NCBI RefSeq assembly: GCF_021278965.1
Contig: NZ_CP065589.1
Location: 1,865,001 to 1,929,000, forward strand
Direction: 5' to 3'
Source of the DNA: Chryseobacterium capnotolerans
Lineage (GTDB): Bacteria; Bacteroidota; Bacteroidia; Flavobacteriales; Weeksellaceae
DNA: 64,000 nucleotides
In this document: piece by piece, positions 49,005 through 57,652 of the stretch
Layout: each line of letters opens with the position of its first letter
How positions within the stretch are numbered: the stretch's first letter is position 1
Made by a program: the position numbers and the translations under genes
The notes under the pieces: generated by a model
What the model was told of the DNA's origin: nothing
Database searches by the model: none
The model's input: only the letters and a program-made list of their open reading frames with translations

Positions 49005-49903
49005 ATGATTAAAAAAATAATAGCAGTTTGCATACTGTCTGTAGCTGTAGCTTCCTGTAAAAGGAGGCTGCAGTTCCGGATAGGAAATCTGCAAACGACT
49101 CAATAGTTAAAAACGAAACCAAAGAGAATCAGTACAAACCTATTGATACAGCTTGCTCTGCCAGCAATAAAACGGAAGACTATATTACAGCTTTACAATG
49201 GTATCGTACTAAAATAGACAAGGAGATCGCAGGAAACAGTCCGGAGCAGAACAACAAAGTGTACGAAGATTATGTGAAAATCAGAGATAAATACACTGAT
49301 TGTTTAAATGTTTCACAAACGGAGATACTTGATAAATATATTGATTATCATACAAGCGAACCAGGAACTGAACATTTGCCAGAGAATATAAAGAAAATCG
49401 CTGCTGAACTGGATAAAGTAGGTCTTGAATTCCGTGAAATGGGAGAAGGGCTTACGGAAATTCATTCGCTGTCAGGATATTATGAATCTATCTTTAAAAA
49501 TAAAGTAACTCCTGATTATGGAGCTTATATCTCACAGCTGGCAAAAGACAATAAAGAAAATTATGCTGTGGATGGGGGACTTTTGATTACCTGGGAAGAA
49601 TTGGGAGACCGATTGATAGAATGGGAGAATTTCATCAATAAATATCCCAAAAGTCAATTGATAAAGAAAGCAAAGGATAATTATCACAATTATTTGCTGG
49701 ATTATCTTTTGGGAATGGATAGCGATCGTATTTATAACAATGAGGAAGGAAAAATTTATGATGATAAAAGAGAAGCTTATAATACGCTCATCAAAAAATA
49801 TCCAAACTCTGCTGTCGCAAAAAAAACTAAAGAATTAATAACCGCTTATGATGCTCACTTACCTGTGGATCAAATAGAAAAAAAAATTAATCTGAGAAGA
49901 TAA
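49005..49903 (+). CDS. Lipoprotein of unknown function (frameshifted, missing A)
   Basis: 299 residues after repair. Signal MIKKIIAVCILSVAVASCK with lipobox cysteine at 18. The frame breaks in the four-A run 49059-49062; a fifth A gives SCKKEAAVPDRKSANDSI. The mature protein is helical with TPR-like pairs (LIEWENFINKYPKSQLIKKA, AYNTLIKKYPNSAVAKKTKE). Probably anchored in the outer or inner membrane facing the periplasm. It ends 28 bases before the aminotransferase gene. Confidence 0.65.
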
Positions 49904-49931
49904 TATTAGTAAATTTTAAATAAGAAATAAA

Positions 49932-51185
49932 GTGAAAGTCTCAAAATTAGCAGCGAACCTGATTGGTTCTGAAATTGTAAAAATTGGTAACGAAGTAAAT
50001 GATCTAAAAGCAAAAGGAGCAGAAATTGCCAATCTTACTATTGGTGACCTGAATTCTAATATCTATCCTATTCCGGCATTGCTAAAGGAAGAGATTCAGA
50101 AAGCCTATCAGAATAACCTGACAAACTATCCACCTGCCAACGGACTTTTATCTTTAAGAAAAGAAGTTTCCAAAGATTTAAAAAACAGATGGAACCTGGA
50201 TTATTCTCCAAACGATATTTTGATCACAGCAGGATCAAGACCTTTGATCTATGCAGTATACAAAACAATTGTAGATGAAGGAGATAAAGTAGTATATCCT
50301 ACACCATCTTGGAACAACAACCACTATGCTTACCTTACTTCAGCGAATGCCGTAGAAGTAAAAACAAAGCCTGAAACCAATTTCCTTCCAACAGCAGATG
50401 ATTTAAGACCTCATTTGGACGGAGCAGTCTTATTGGCGCTTTGCTCACCATTGAACCCAACAGGAACCATGTTCACAAGAGAACAGCTTTCTGAAATCTG
50501 CGAATTGGTAATTGCTGAAAACAAAAAAAGAGGAGCAGATGAGAAACCGTTATACTTAATGTACGACCAAATCTATTCTAACCTTACTTTTGGTGCTGAA
50601 CACGTAGATCCGGTATCTCTTTTCCCAGAAATGAAAGAATACACGGTCTATATTGATGGAATTTCAAAATGTTTGGCAGCTACAGGAGTACGTGTAGGAT
50701 GGGGATTCGGTCCTGCGCACATCATTGATAAAATGAAAGCTCTTCTTACACACGTAGGAGCGTGGGCTCCAAAACCAGAACAGGAAGCTACTGCAAAATT
50801 CTATGAAAATCCTGAAAACGTAAACGTATTCGTAGAAGATTTCAAAGCTAAATTGGAAGAAAGTTTAAAAGTTCTTCACGGCGGAGTTCAGGATCTGAAA
50901 GGAAAAGGTTTAGCTGTTGACAGTATCGAACCTATGGGAGCTCTTTACCTTACGATTAAATTAGATTATATCGGGAAAACAAAACCTGACGGAGCAGTTA
51001 TTGAAAACTCTTCAGACCTTGTTTTCTACTTAATCAATGAAGCAGGAGTGGCTTTAGTACCATTCTCTGCATTTGGGGAAGACAAATCTGAACCTTGGTT
51101 CCGCGCTTCCGTTGGTGGATTAGCTGTAGATGAGATCAAAGTAATGCTTCCGAAGCTAGAAGCTGCTTTGAATAATCTGAAATAA
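49932..51185 (+). CDS. Class I/II pyridoxal-phosphate aminotransferase (GTG start)
   Basis: 417 residues starting from GTG 49932 (MKVSKLAANLIGSEIVKIGN); no upstream ATG fits. PLP motifs: ITAGSRPLIYAVYKTI, the CSPLNPTGTMFTREQL substrate loop, YDQIYSNLTF, and the Schiff-base lysine in DGISKCLAATGVRVGW. The C-terminal arginine for the carboxylate is in WFRASVGGLAVDEI. Fold-type I aspartate/alanine-aminotransferase relatives; the amino acid pair is not known. It is followed by a TGTCA-type repeat hairpin. Confidence 0.9.
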   Translation: MKVSKLAANLIGSEIVKIGNEVNDLKAKGAEIANLTIGDLNSNIYPIPALLKEEIQKAYQNNLTNYPPANGLLSLRKEVSKDLKNRWNLDYSPNDILITAGSRPLIYAVYKTIVDEGDKVVYPTPSWNNNHYAYLTSANAVEVKTKPETNFLPTADDLRPHLDGAVLLALCSPLNPTGTMFTREQLSEICELVIAENKKRGADEKPLYLMYDQIYSNLTFGAEHVDPVSLFPEMKEYTVYIDGISKCLAATGVRVGWGFGPAHIIDKMKALLTHVGAWAPKPEQEATAKFYENPENVNVFVEDFKAKLEESLKVLHGGVQDLKGKGLAVDSIEPMGALYLTIKLDYIGKTKPDGAVIENSSDLVFYLINEAGVALVPFSAFGEDKSEPWFRASVGGLAVDEIKVMLPKLEAALNNLK

Positions 51186-51202
51186 TTTTAAACAAACATA
51201 TA

Positions 51203-51267
51203 CTTCGACTTCGCCCGGCAAGAGATTGTTAAACATACAAACAATGTCACGCTGAGCGGAGTCGAAG
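51203..51267. repeat. Inverted repeat with TGTCACGCTGAGCGGAGTCG word
   Basis: CTTCGACT (51203-51210) pairs with AGTCGAAG (51260-51267). The right side carries the TGTCAxxCTGAGCG family word and is followed by a T run, so it may end the aminotransferase transcript. Confidence 0.6.
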
Positions 51268-51289
51268 CGTTTTTATACCTTTATAAACC

Positions 51290-51880
51290 ATGAAACCTCC
51301 CAGAGAATCCTTAATTGAAACAAAATATTTGTTTTATTCCACACTGGCTGTCATTACAATAGTAATCATCAGTGTTTGGCTTTCCGGAAAAGGAGATCAT
51401 CGTTCATTATTTCAAAACTCTATTGTATCAACCTCTATTCTGGCAGGCGTATTCTTCCTGTTCATCACCTTAGGATTGTATTATGGTCTGAAACTAAAAG
51501 ATAATGTGGGAAATATTGTAAACAGAGAAAGAATAAGAAAATATGCTGATAAAGCACCGGAGATTAGTAGTTTTGACTTTGATCCTCCTGTAGTAGGAGA
51601 CGGAATAGGTGGTGCTATACTTTCAGTTATTGTATGGATTCTATTTTCCATTGTGCTTATATTTCTTTCTTATTTTTTAGGACTTTTCTTTTGGTCTGCT
51701 TTATTAGTTTTGGCTGCTATGTTATATTGGATTTTTTTCAGAGCAATCAGATTAGTATTTAAAAACTCGGGTAAATGCAAAGGAAATATTATAAAAAGCC
51801 TTGGGTTTGGGATTTTCTATTCATTTCTATATGTTTTCTGGATTTACGGAATCATTTTTCTGATCAATTATATAAACTGA
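51290..51880 (+). CDS. Membrane protein of unknown function
   Basis: 196 residues. Four to five hydrophobic segments: about 11-29, 42-64, 103-140 (two helices close together) and 172-194. A soluble segment lies between the first and second pair (NRERIRKYADKAPEISSFDF). No family recognised. Inner membrane. Confidence 0.6.
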   Translation: MKPPRESLIETKYLFYSTLAVITIVIISVWLSGKGDHRSLFQNSIVSTSILAGVFFLFITLGLYYGLKLKDNVGNIVNRERIRKYADKAPEISSFDFDPPVVGDGIGGAILSVIVWILFSIVLIFLSYFLGLFFWSALLVLAAMLYWIFFRAIRLVFKNSGKCKGNIIKSLGFGIFYSFLYVFWIYGIIFLINYIN

Positions 51881-51937
51881 ATCAGGGTATCCATTTTCTG
51901 AAAAAATTAAATAAATATTAAAAAACAATCAAACATT

Positions 51938-51968
51938 TTGTAATAAAGTCAACAAGGAATTATCTTTG
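51938..51968 (+). promoter_or_regulatory. Promoter TTG-N20-TATCTTTG for the PAP2 gene
   Basis: TTG 51938-51940 and TATCTTTG 51961-51968, exactly 20 bases apart; 44 bases before ATG 52013. Confidence 0.7.
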
Positions 51969-52012
51969 AGCCCTTTATAAGCTAAGAATAAACAGGGTTG
52001 AAAACAACAACG

Positions 52013-52999
52013 ATGAAAAAATTGAGATTTTTGCTGCTGCCAATGTCTATACTGGTATGTTCGCAAGAGGTAGATACACTGCAGGTAAAAGAATTATCGC
52101 CAGCACCGGATTTACCCAAAGTACAAACTTATACACTAAAAGACGGTTCTGTACGAACATATCCCAAACCTAAACTGCTGGATTTTGTAACCAAACTTCC
52201 CAGAAACTTCATCAATACCAATAAAGATTTTGTAGCAAAAGATCATGCTTACTATTTAGGTGGTGCTATTGCCTCAACATTGATTCTTCTTCCTTTTGAC
52301 CAAAAATTAATTGACAATTCAAGAGAGCTGGGAGAAAGATGGGGAATGGATAAAGATAACAATTATACTAAATTGGGTGGTGTTTTCAAAATCCCTAAAG
52401 ATATTGGATCTACATTGTATCTTATAGGAAATGGTTCTACCTTGGTATTGCTTGGAATTGGATTTGGAACCTATGGCTTAATTAAAAATGACTACAGGGC
52501 ACAGGCTACAGCCAGTGGATTAATGGAAAGTTTAATCCTTTCCGGAGTTTTCACCCAAACCATCAAAAGAATTACCGGAAGAGAAAGCCCGTTTATTGCA
52601 GAAGCAAATGGAAATAAAGGAGGTGACTGGAATCCATTTCCAAGTTTTTCAGCATTCGGTAAATATACCTCAAACTATGATGCAATGCCATCCGGACACT
52701 TAACGACGTTTATGGCTGGGATTACCGTTATTGCAGACAATTATCCTGATGCAAGATGGATTAAACCTGTAGGGTATACATTAGCCGGAGCTTTATGTTT
52801 CCAAATGATGCAAAGTAAAGTTCACTGGGCATCAGACTACCCACTAGCTTTATTAATGGGATATTTTATTGGAAAAACCATCTCAAAAAGCAGATATACT
52901 TCATCAGAAGGAACAATAGGAAAGACAAAATACAAATTTGACCTTATGGCATCCCGCCAATGGGAATACAATATGGTAGGAGTAAAGCTTTCTTTTTAA
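52013..52999 (+). CDS. PAP2-superfamily phosphatase
   Basis: 328 residues from ATG 52013, with a signal peptide (MKKLRFLLLPMSILVCSQ). PAP2 motifs in order: KRITGRESPFI (motif 1, Lys/Arg), AMPSGHLTTFMAG (motif 2, SGH) and KVHWASDYPLALLMGY (motif 3, His/Asp). Four to five membrane helices surround them. An insertion between motifs 1 and 2 (about residues 195-220) is Asn/Gly-rich. It probably dephosphorylates lipid phosphates such as phosphatidate or undecaprenyl diphosphate at the periplasmic side. It has its own full promoter. Confidence 0.85.
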   Translation: MKKLRFLLLPMSILVCSQEVDTLQVKELSPAPDLPKVQTYTLKDGSVRTYPKPKLLDFVTKLPRNFINTNKDFVAKDHAYYLGGAIASTLILLPFDQKLIDNSRELGERWGMDKDNNYTKLGGVFKIPKDIGSTLYLIGNGSTLVLLGIGFGTYGLIKNDYRAQATASGLMESLILSGVFTQTIKRITGRESPFIAEANGNKGGDWNPFPSFSAFGKYTSNYDAMPSGHLTTFMAGITVIADNYPDARWIKPVGYTLAGALCFQMMQSKVHWASDYPLALLMGYFIGKTISKSRYTSSEGTIGKTKYKFDLMASRQWEYNMVGVKLSF

Positions 53000-53098
53000 A
53001 TATGCTTATCATTCCAAGGAAGGAGGTACTTGGTTGTTTTATTTTACTTTTGAACCTCTTCTAATTATTGACTCATTTAAATAAAAATCTATATCCGA

Positions 53099-53133
53099 TT
53101 CCCGCATCTTTATGGAAGATGTGGGAATTTTGT
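53099..53133 (+). terminator. Terminator after PAP2 gene
   Basis: TTCCCGCATCTT / AAGATGTGGGAA stem (wobble pair) with loop TATGG and T tail. Confidence 0.85.
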
Positions 53134-53299
53134 TTTTTACAAAAGATAGAAATCATAGAATGTAATGAGGAAAATAGGCAGAATACCACATTTTATAGAA
53201 CAAACTAAAATAGTTTTCACTATTTTTGGTCTGAATAAGCCACATCATTCATTTTTTGGAGGAGATAGGCTTGAAAACTTAATTATAATATTGTACTGA

Positions 53300-54022
53300 A
53301 TGAAAATAATCGCTGTCATCCCTGCACGTTATGAAGCCAGCCGTTTTCCGGGAAAACTGATGCAGATTCTGGGTGAAAAAACAGTTATTACCACGACTTA
53401 TCAGAATGTGGTGGAAACCGGGCTGTTTGATGAAGTATTTGTAGCAACGGATTCTGAAATCATCTTGGATGAAATCACTAAAAATGGTGGAAAAGCTGTC
53501 ATGACAGGACAACATGAAACAGGAAGCGACCGTATTGCCGAAGCCGTACAGAACATAGATTGTGATATCGTGATTAATGTTCAGGGAGACGAACCCTTTC
53601 TTAAACTGGAACCTTTGAAACAGCTCATCGAAGTTTTTAAACAGGATGTCCAACAGGAGATTTCTCTGGCTTCCTTAAAAATAAAACTGTCTGAAAAAGA
53701 AGAAATAGAAAATCCAAATAATGTAAAAGTAATCACTGATAATAATGGTTTTGCTTTATATTTCAGCCGTTCTGCAATTCCGTTCCACAGGGAAGTCTCC
53801 TATGAGGTAAGTTACTTTAAACATATCGGAGTATATGCCTTTAGAAAAGAGGCTTTACTGCAGTTTTCAAAACTTGAAATGAAACCATTGGAAATATCTG
53901 AAAAGATCGAATGCATCCGTTATCTGGAATACGGAATGAAGATTAAAATGATAGAAACCAATTTCGTTGGAGTAGGCATTGATACACCGGAAGACCTGGA
54001 AAAAGCTAGGAAGTTAATTTAA
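53300..54022 (+). CDS. kdsB: 3-deoxy-manno-octulosonate cytidylyltransferase
   Basis: 240 residues. CMP-KDO synthetase signature: [50 protein letters not shown] followed by QGDEPFL, and the C-terminal [17 protein letters not shown]. It activates KDO with CTP for lipid A-core assembly in the cytoplasm. The neighbours are not lipopolysaccharide genes. Confidence 0.95.
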   Translation: MKIIAVIPARYEASRFPGKLMQILGEKTVITTTYQNVVETGLFDEVFVATDSEIILDEITKNGGKAVMTGQHETGSDRIAEAVQNIDCDIVINVQGDEPFLKLEPLKQLIEVFKQDVQQEISLASLKIKLSEKEEIENPNNVKVITDNNGFALYFSRSAIPFHREVSYEVSYFKHIGVYAFRKEALLQFSKLEMKPLEISEKIECIRYLEYGMKIKMIETNFVGVGIDTPEDLEKARKLI

Positions 54023-54254
54023 TTTGAAAATTTAAAAATGAGATAATTTGAAAATAGAATAATTTCATTTTTACTTTTTTTGTCTTTTTGCTTTTTATCC
54101 CAATTCCTCTTATATTTGAATTGATAAATAAGTTTTAAAGAAGACTGAGAGCTGATTTTTAAATAGGCAAAAGGAAATCTGGATTCTCAAAAATAGAAAA
54201 GTAAGCTAGACTTAAGTTTCAAACTTCTTTAAATAACTATTTTAATAAAATTAA
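54023..54254. other. AT-rich intergenic region without recognised signals
   Basis: 232 bases with no gene. It contains short AT-rich direct repeats (TAATTTGAAAAT / GAATAATTTC) but no clear promoter or terminator. Confidence 0.4.
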
Positions 54255-54920
54255 ATGAAAAAAATAATATATTTAGTCCTTTTTACTGTTACAAGTTCAT
54301 TGTATTATGGCCAAACTGCAAAGGAAATTATAGATAAAAATATTGAATTATCCGGAGGATTAACCAACTGGAAACTCTTAAACTCCGTATTGTTGCAGGG
54401 AAAAGTAGTATTAGGAATCAAAGATGAATATCCTATAAAAATTTATCAGCAGCGTCCGAATCTTACCAAAACAATCATTGTAATCGGTGGAAAAGAAACG
54501 GCAATTGAAGGTTTTGATGGAAACAAAGGGTACGCAATGAATTATGCGGCCAATAAACTTCAGGTATACCCTGAGTATGTTCCGGAAAGTTTTGATAATG
54601 ATTTTATTGACTGGGAAAATAAAGGATTTGATGCCAAATATCTTGGAAAAGAAAAAGTAGGGGATATCTATTGTCATAAAGTGGAACTCACCAAAAATGT
54701 GAATAAGAATATGTATTATTTTGATACAACGACTTATATGCTTTTGAAGGAAATTAAAAAAGATGAAACGGTGGTATATTCCGATTATAAAAAGGTAGGA
54801 AACCTTACGATGCCTTTCAGAATAGAATCTTCAAGTCCTAAAAAAGATGGCGATTATGTGATGTTGCTTAATAGAGTAGACATTAATAAGGTGTTTCCTG
54901 CGAATATCTTTAAGTTTTAA
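54255..54920 (+). CDS. Periplasmic LolA/outer-membrane-lipoprotein-sorting-like protein
   Basis: 221 residues. Signal peptide MKKIIYLVLFTVTSSLYYGQ. A long beta-sheet fold with TAKEIIDKNIELSGGLTNWK at the start, then LQGKVVLG, KIYQQRPNLTKTIIV, YFDTTTYMLLKEIKKDETVV and MPFRIESSSP. This is the LolA/LppX/VioE-like pattern common in Bacteroidota. It may bind a lipid or lipoprotein. The neighbour is glutathione peroxidase, 37 bases downstream. Confidence 0.7.
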   Translation: MKKIIYLVLFTVTSSLYYGQTAKEIIDKNIELSGGLTNWKLLNSVLLQGKVVLGIKDEYPIKIYQQRPNLTKTIIVIGGKETAIEGFDGNKGYAMNYAANKLQVYPEYVPESFDNDFIDWENKGFDAKYLGKEKVGDIYCHKVELTKNVNKNMYYFDTTTYMLLKEIKKDETVVYSDYKKVGNLTMPFRIESSSPKKDGDYVMLLNRVDINKVFPANIFKF

Positions 54921-54956
54921 TTCATCTGCAGCTCCGGCTGCTTAAATTTATAAGAA

Positions 54957-55532
54957 ATGAAAAATATTTTTTTAATGCTGCTTTCTTTTATCACAATTCT
55001 GCAAAGCTGCACCAATCAAAAAAGTGAAATTTCTCAAGCAAAAACCAAAGAACTTATGGGAAAAACAATATATGACTTTAAAGTAGAAAGCCTTGATGGT
55101 AAGGAAATCAACTTTGCAGACTTCAAAGGAAAAAAGATCCTGATCGTGAACACAGCTTCTGAGTGCGGGTTTACTCCTCAGTATGCAGATCTTGAAAAGC
55201 TATATGAAGAATATAAAGATAAATTGGTAATCGTAGGTTTCCCAGCCAATAACTTTGGGGGACAGGAGCCGGGAACCAATGCTGAAATCGGAACATTCTG
55301 CCAGAAAAACTATGGAGTGACATTCCCAATGGCAGCGAAAGTCTCTGTGAAAGGAGATGATACGGCACCTATCTTTAAATATTTAACAGAGCAGGAATTA
55401 AACGGAGTAAAAAATACCAGTATCCTTTGGAACTTTACCAAATTCCTGATTGATGAGAATGGAAAACTTATTGATAGCTATGTAAGTACTACAAGACCAA
55501 CAAGTGAATCAATTACAAAGCATTTGAAATAA
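54957..55532 (+). CDS. Glutathione peroxidase-family lipoprotein
   Basis: 191 residues. Lipobox cysteine at 18 (ITILQSC). Peroxidatic Cys70 in NTASECGFTPQY, resolving candidate Cys115 in GTFCQKNYG, Gln103 in NNFGGQEPG, and Trp/Asn in SILWNFTKFLID. The Cys-type enzyme probably uses thioredoxin and reduces lipid or organic hydroperoxides in the periplasm. Most bacterial homologues are cytoplasmic; the lipoprotein signal here is notable but common in Bacteroidota. Confidence 0.92.
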   Translation: MKNIFLMLLSFITILQSCTNQKSEISQAKTKELMGKTIYDFKVESLDGKEINFADFKGKKILIVNTASECGFTPQYADLEKLYEEYKDKLVIVGFPANNFGGQEPGTNAEIGTFCQKNYGVTFPMAAKVSVKGDDTAPIFKYLTEQELNGVKNTSILWNFTKFLIDENGKLIDSYVSTTRPTSESITKHLK

Positions 55533-55555
55533 ATAAAAAATAAATTTATATACAG

Positions 55556-55584
55556 AGTGGATGTTATCATCCACTTTTTTTATT
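55556..55584 (+). terminator. Terminator after glutathione peroxidase
   Basis: AGTGGATG / CATCCACT stem with loop TTAT and a T tail. Confidence 0.88.
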
Positions 55585-55603
55585 TTTGAATAAATAGTAA
55601 CTC

Positions 55604-56120
55604 ATGAAAAAAATATTTTTTGCCGTTTGTATTGTAACCGCTTTTCTATCAGGATTTGCCTTTAAGGCTGTTACAGAAAAAGAATCTGATGATCTGAAAA
55701 GAGTAACAGGAATCGGGGGTATCTTTTTTAAATCTAAAGATCCCAAAAAAACAAGAGAATGGTATCAGCAGCATTTAGGTCTTGAAGTCAATGAATATGG
55801 ATCTGTTTTTGAATGGTATCAGGGAGCAGATAATTCTAAGAAGGGATTCAGCCAATGGAGTCCTTTTTAGTGAAAAAACAAAATATTTCCAGCCTTCTGA
55901 AAAAGATTTCATGATTAATTATCGTGTACAGGATCTTGAAAAGCTTGTTGAACAGCTAAAAAAAGAAAATGTAACGATTCTTGATAAAATTGAGAGTTAT
56001 GAATATGGAAAGTTTGTCCATATAATGGATCTCGAAGGGAATAAAATAGAGCTTTGGGAACCTAATGATATTGAATATGAAAAACTCGGAAAAAGCATGG
56101 GGAGTAAGACCACAAAATAA
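55604..56120 (+). CDS. Secreted VOC-family (glyoxalase fold) protein (frameshifted, extra T)
   Basis: 171 residues after repair. Signal peptide MKKIFFAVCIVTAFLSGFAFK. One VOC domain: ITGIGGIFFKSKDPKKTREW-type start (VTGIGGIFFKSKDPKKTREW), LGLEVNEYGSVFEW, then MINYRVQDLEKLVEQLKKEN, GKFVHIMDLEGNKIELWEPN with the metal glutamate. The T run 55864-55868 has one T too many; removing it gives SQWSPFSEKTKYFQPSEKDF. It may act on a small metabolite in the periplasm; the reaction is unknown. Confidence 0.82.
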
Positions 56121-56165
56121 ATTATATTTTGTTCCGGATCTTTAAATAAAATATAAACTAAATCA

Positions 56166-56205
56166 AAGCATCTGTGCCAATCTGCGAAAATCAGTGGTTA
56201 AATAA
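56166..56205. repeat. Dispersed AATCTGTG repeat
   Basis: CATCTGTGCCAATCTGCGAA then AATCAGTGGTTAAATAAA; close match to 17581-17617. Confidence 0.5.
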
Positions 56206-56254
56206 AAATTACCAAAGATTGCACGGATTTACATAGTTTTTTTTAGTATAATTT

Positions 56255-56917
56255 TTATGATCTATCAATTACCTTGTCTGCAAAACAAAAAATATTTCCC
56301 AGCTTGATACTGGAGTAGCCATTACTTTTTATCTTGGAAGAATTAATCATGGCCTTTGCTAAAATATCAGTAGGCAAAGGCTTCTGACTTTCCAATAGTC
56401 CTAATTTATTAGCAAATTTTATAATCCGGCTGCCCAGCACTTCACCCGTTCTTTCAGAATCTTTCCGCTCAAGCATTCCGGGTTTAAAAATGGTAATTTT
56501 ATTGAAATGTAATTGTTTCACAGCTTCTTCAAGTTCGCCCTTCATCTTGGAATAAAAAATCTTAGATTTAGGATTGGCTCCATAAGCTGAAACCAGGATA
56601 TAATCTTCTACTTCATTCTCTTTGGCTGCTTTGGCAAATTCATATTGATAATCAAAATCTACTTTTTTCTGTGCATCTTTGCTTCCGGCATCCTTCAAAG
56701 TAGTTCCCAGACATGAAAATGCAACATCTCCTTTAACCATTCCTTTCCATTCTTCTGGCTTTTCAAAATCCACAACATGAACTTTTAGCTTATTATTTTC
56801 AATATTAACAGGTTTTCTTACAAAAATATCGACTTCCTCAAAAGCCTTGTCATTGAGTAACTGATTAACCAGATCTTTTCCTGTGGCGCCTGTAGCACCG
56901 ATTACTAAAGCTTTCAT
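56255..56917 (-). CDS. NAD(P)-binding Rossmann protein, atypical short-chain dehydrogenase (HTATIP2-like)
   Basis: 220 residues from the ATG at 56917. The dinucleotide loop is MKALVIGATGATGKDLVNQL (GxxGxxG), with CLGTTLKDAGSKDAQKKVDF, YILVSAYGANPKSKIFYSKM (YxxxK) and ITIFKPGMLERKDSERTGEV. This is the NAD(P)H-binding family typified by HTATIP2/TIP30-like proteins. The long open frame continuing upstream is produced by the heptanucleotide tract read as FIFYLLS repeats and is unlikely to be protein. The tract lies about 55 bases before the start and may influence expression. Confidence 0.82.
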   Translation of the reverse strand: MKALVIGATGATGKDLVNQLLNDKAFEEVDIFVRKPVNIENNKLKVHVVDFEKPEEWKGMVKGDVAFSCLGTTLKDAGSKDAQKKVDFDYQYEFAKAAKENEVEDYILVSAYGANPKSKIFYSKMKGELEEAVKQLHFNKITIFKPGMLERKDSERTGEVLGSRIIKFANKLGLLESQKPLPTDILAKAMINSSKIKSNGYSSIKLGNIFCFADKVIDRS

Positions 56918-56972
56918 AACAATAGGTTTTGATGTAATGGTATTTTCTTTCTTAAATTTACTAAATTTGATT

Positions 56973-57091
56973 AAAAGATAAAAGATAAAAGATAAAAGAT
57001 AAAAGATAAAAGATAAAAGATAAAAGATAAAAGATAAAAGATAAAAGATAAAAGATAAAAGATAAAAGATAAAAGATAAAAGATAAAAGAT
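56973..57091. repeat. Heptanucleotide tract, 17 copies of AAAAGAT (ATCTTTT on the minus strand)
   Basis: Exactly 119 bases = 17 x 7, perfect copies. It lies just upstream of the minus-strand reductase gene (start 56917). On that strand each unit reads TATCTTTT, one base off the -7 box TAnnTTTG. Slipped-strand length change is expected in such a tract. Confidence 0.93.
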
Positions 57092-57170
57092 CTTATCATT
57101 AAACATCTTGTCTATCATTTATAAATTATTATTAGTCACATTACTCATTATTAATTACTCATAAAAAACC

Positions 57171-57524
57171 ATGGATGCCAACGAAATACTAGATTATTGC
57201 CTTGCGAAAAAAGCAACTACAGAGAGTTTTCCTTTTGATAACGAAACCCTTGTATTAAAAGTAGATACTAAAATGTTTCTCCTGATGGGACTTGAAAGAC
57301 AACCTTTGTCTATCAATGTAAAGACAGACCCGGAATGGAGTGCAGAACTTCGTGAGCAATATCCTCAAATTACAGGAGCTTATCATATGAATAAAACCCA
57401 TTGGAATTCTGTAGCTGTAGCTGGTTTAAAAAGAGAACTGATTTTAAAACTAATAGATCATTCTTATGACTTGGTATTTAAATCTCTTACTAAAAAAGTT
57501 CAAAGTACTATAAATAATTCTTAG
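57171..57524 (+). CDS. MmcQ/YjbR-family protein
   Basis: 117 residues. CyaY-like/YjbR fold: MDANEILDYCLAKKATTESF, ETLVLKVDTKMFLLMGLE, INVKTDPEWSAELREQYPQI and YHMNKTHWNSVAVAG. These proteins are named MmcQ/YjbR and suggested to bind DNA, but without strong proof. Its start is on the other side of the heptanucleotide tract, so the tract lies between divergent genes. Confidence 0.9.
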   Translation: MDANEILDYCLAKKATTESFPFDNETLVLKVDTKMFLLMGLERQPLSINVKTDPEWSAELREQYPQITGAYHMNKTHWNSVAVAGLKRELILKLIDHSYDLVFKSLTKKVQSTINNS

Positions 57525-57652
57525 AAAACGAAATTAATAACATAAAAAGATATTGATTTTGGCTGTGTATTGCTTCTCATTTGGATCTTTTGCAGAACAG
57601 GAAAAAGGGGAGCCTTTCACTGAGGGGAAACTAGCTTTGCACTTTAGATCTT

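Noticed and set aside
56973..57091. CRISPR-like array
   Set aside because: The units are contiguous seven-base repeats with no spacers, and no cas genes are present.
57525..57652. Small ORF after the MmcQ gene
   Set aside because: A TTG-initiated frame gives a short signal-like string, but it has no ATG, no promoter and no recognisable content; it may be a gene remnant.
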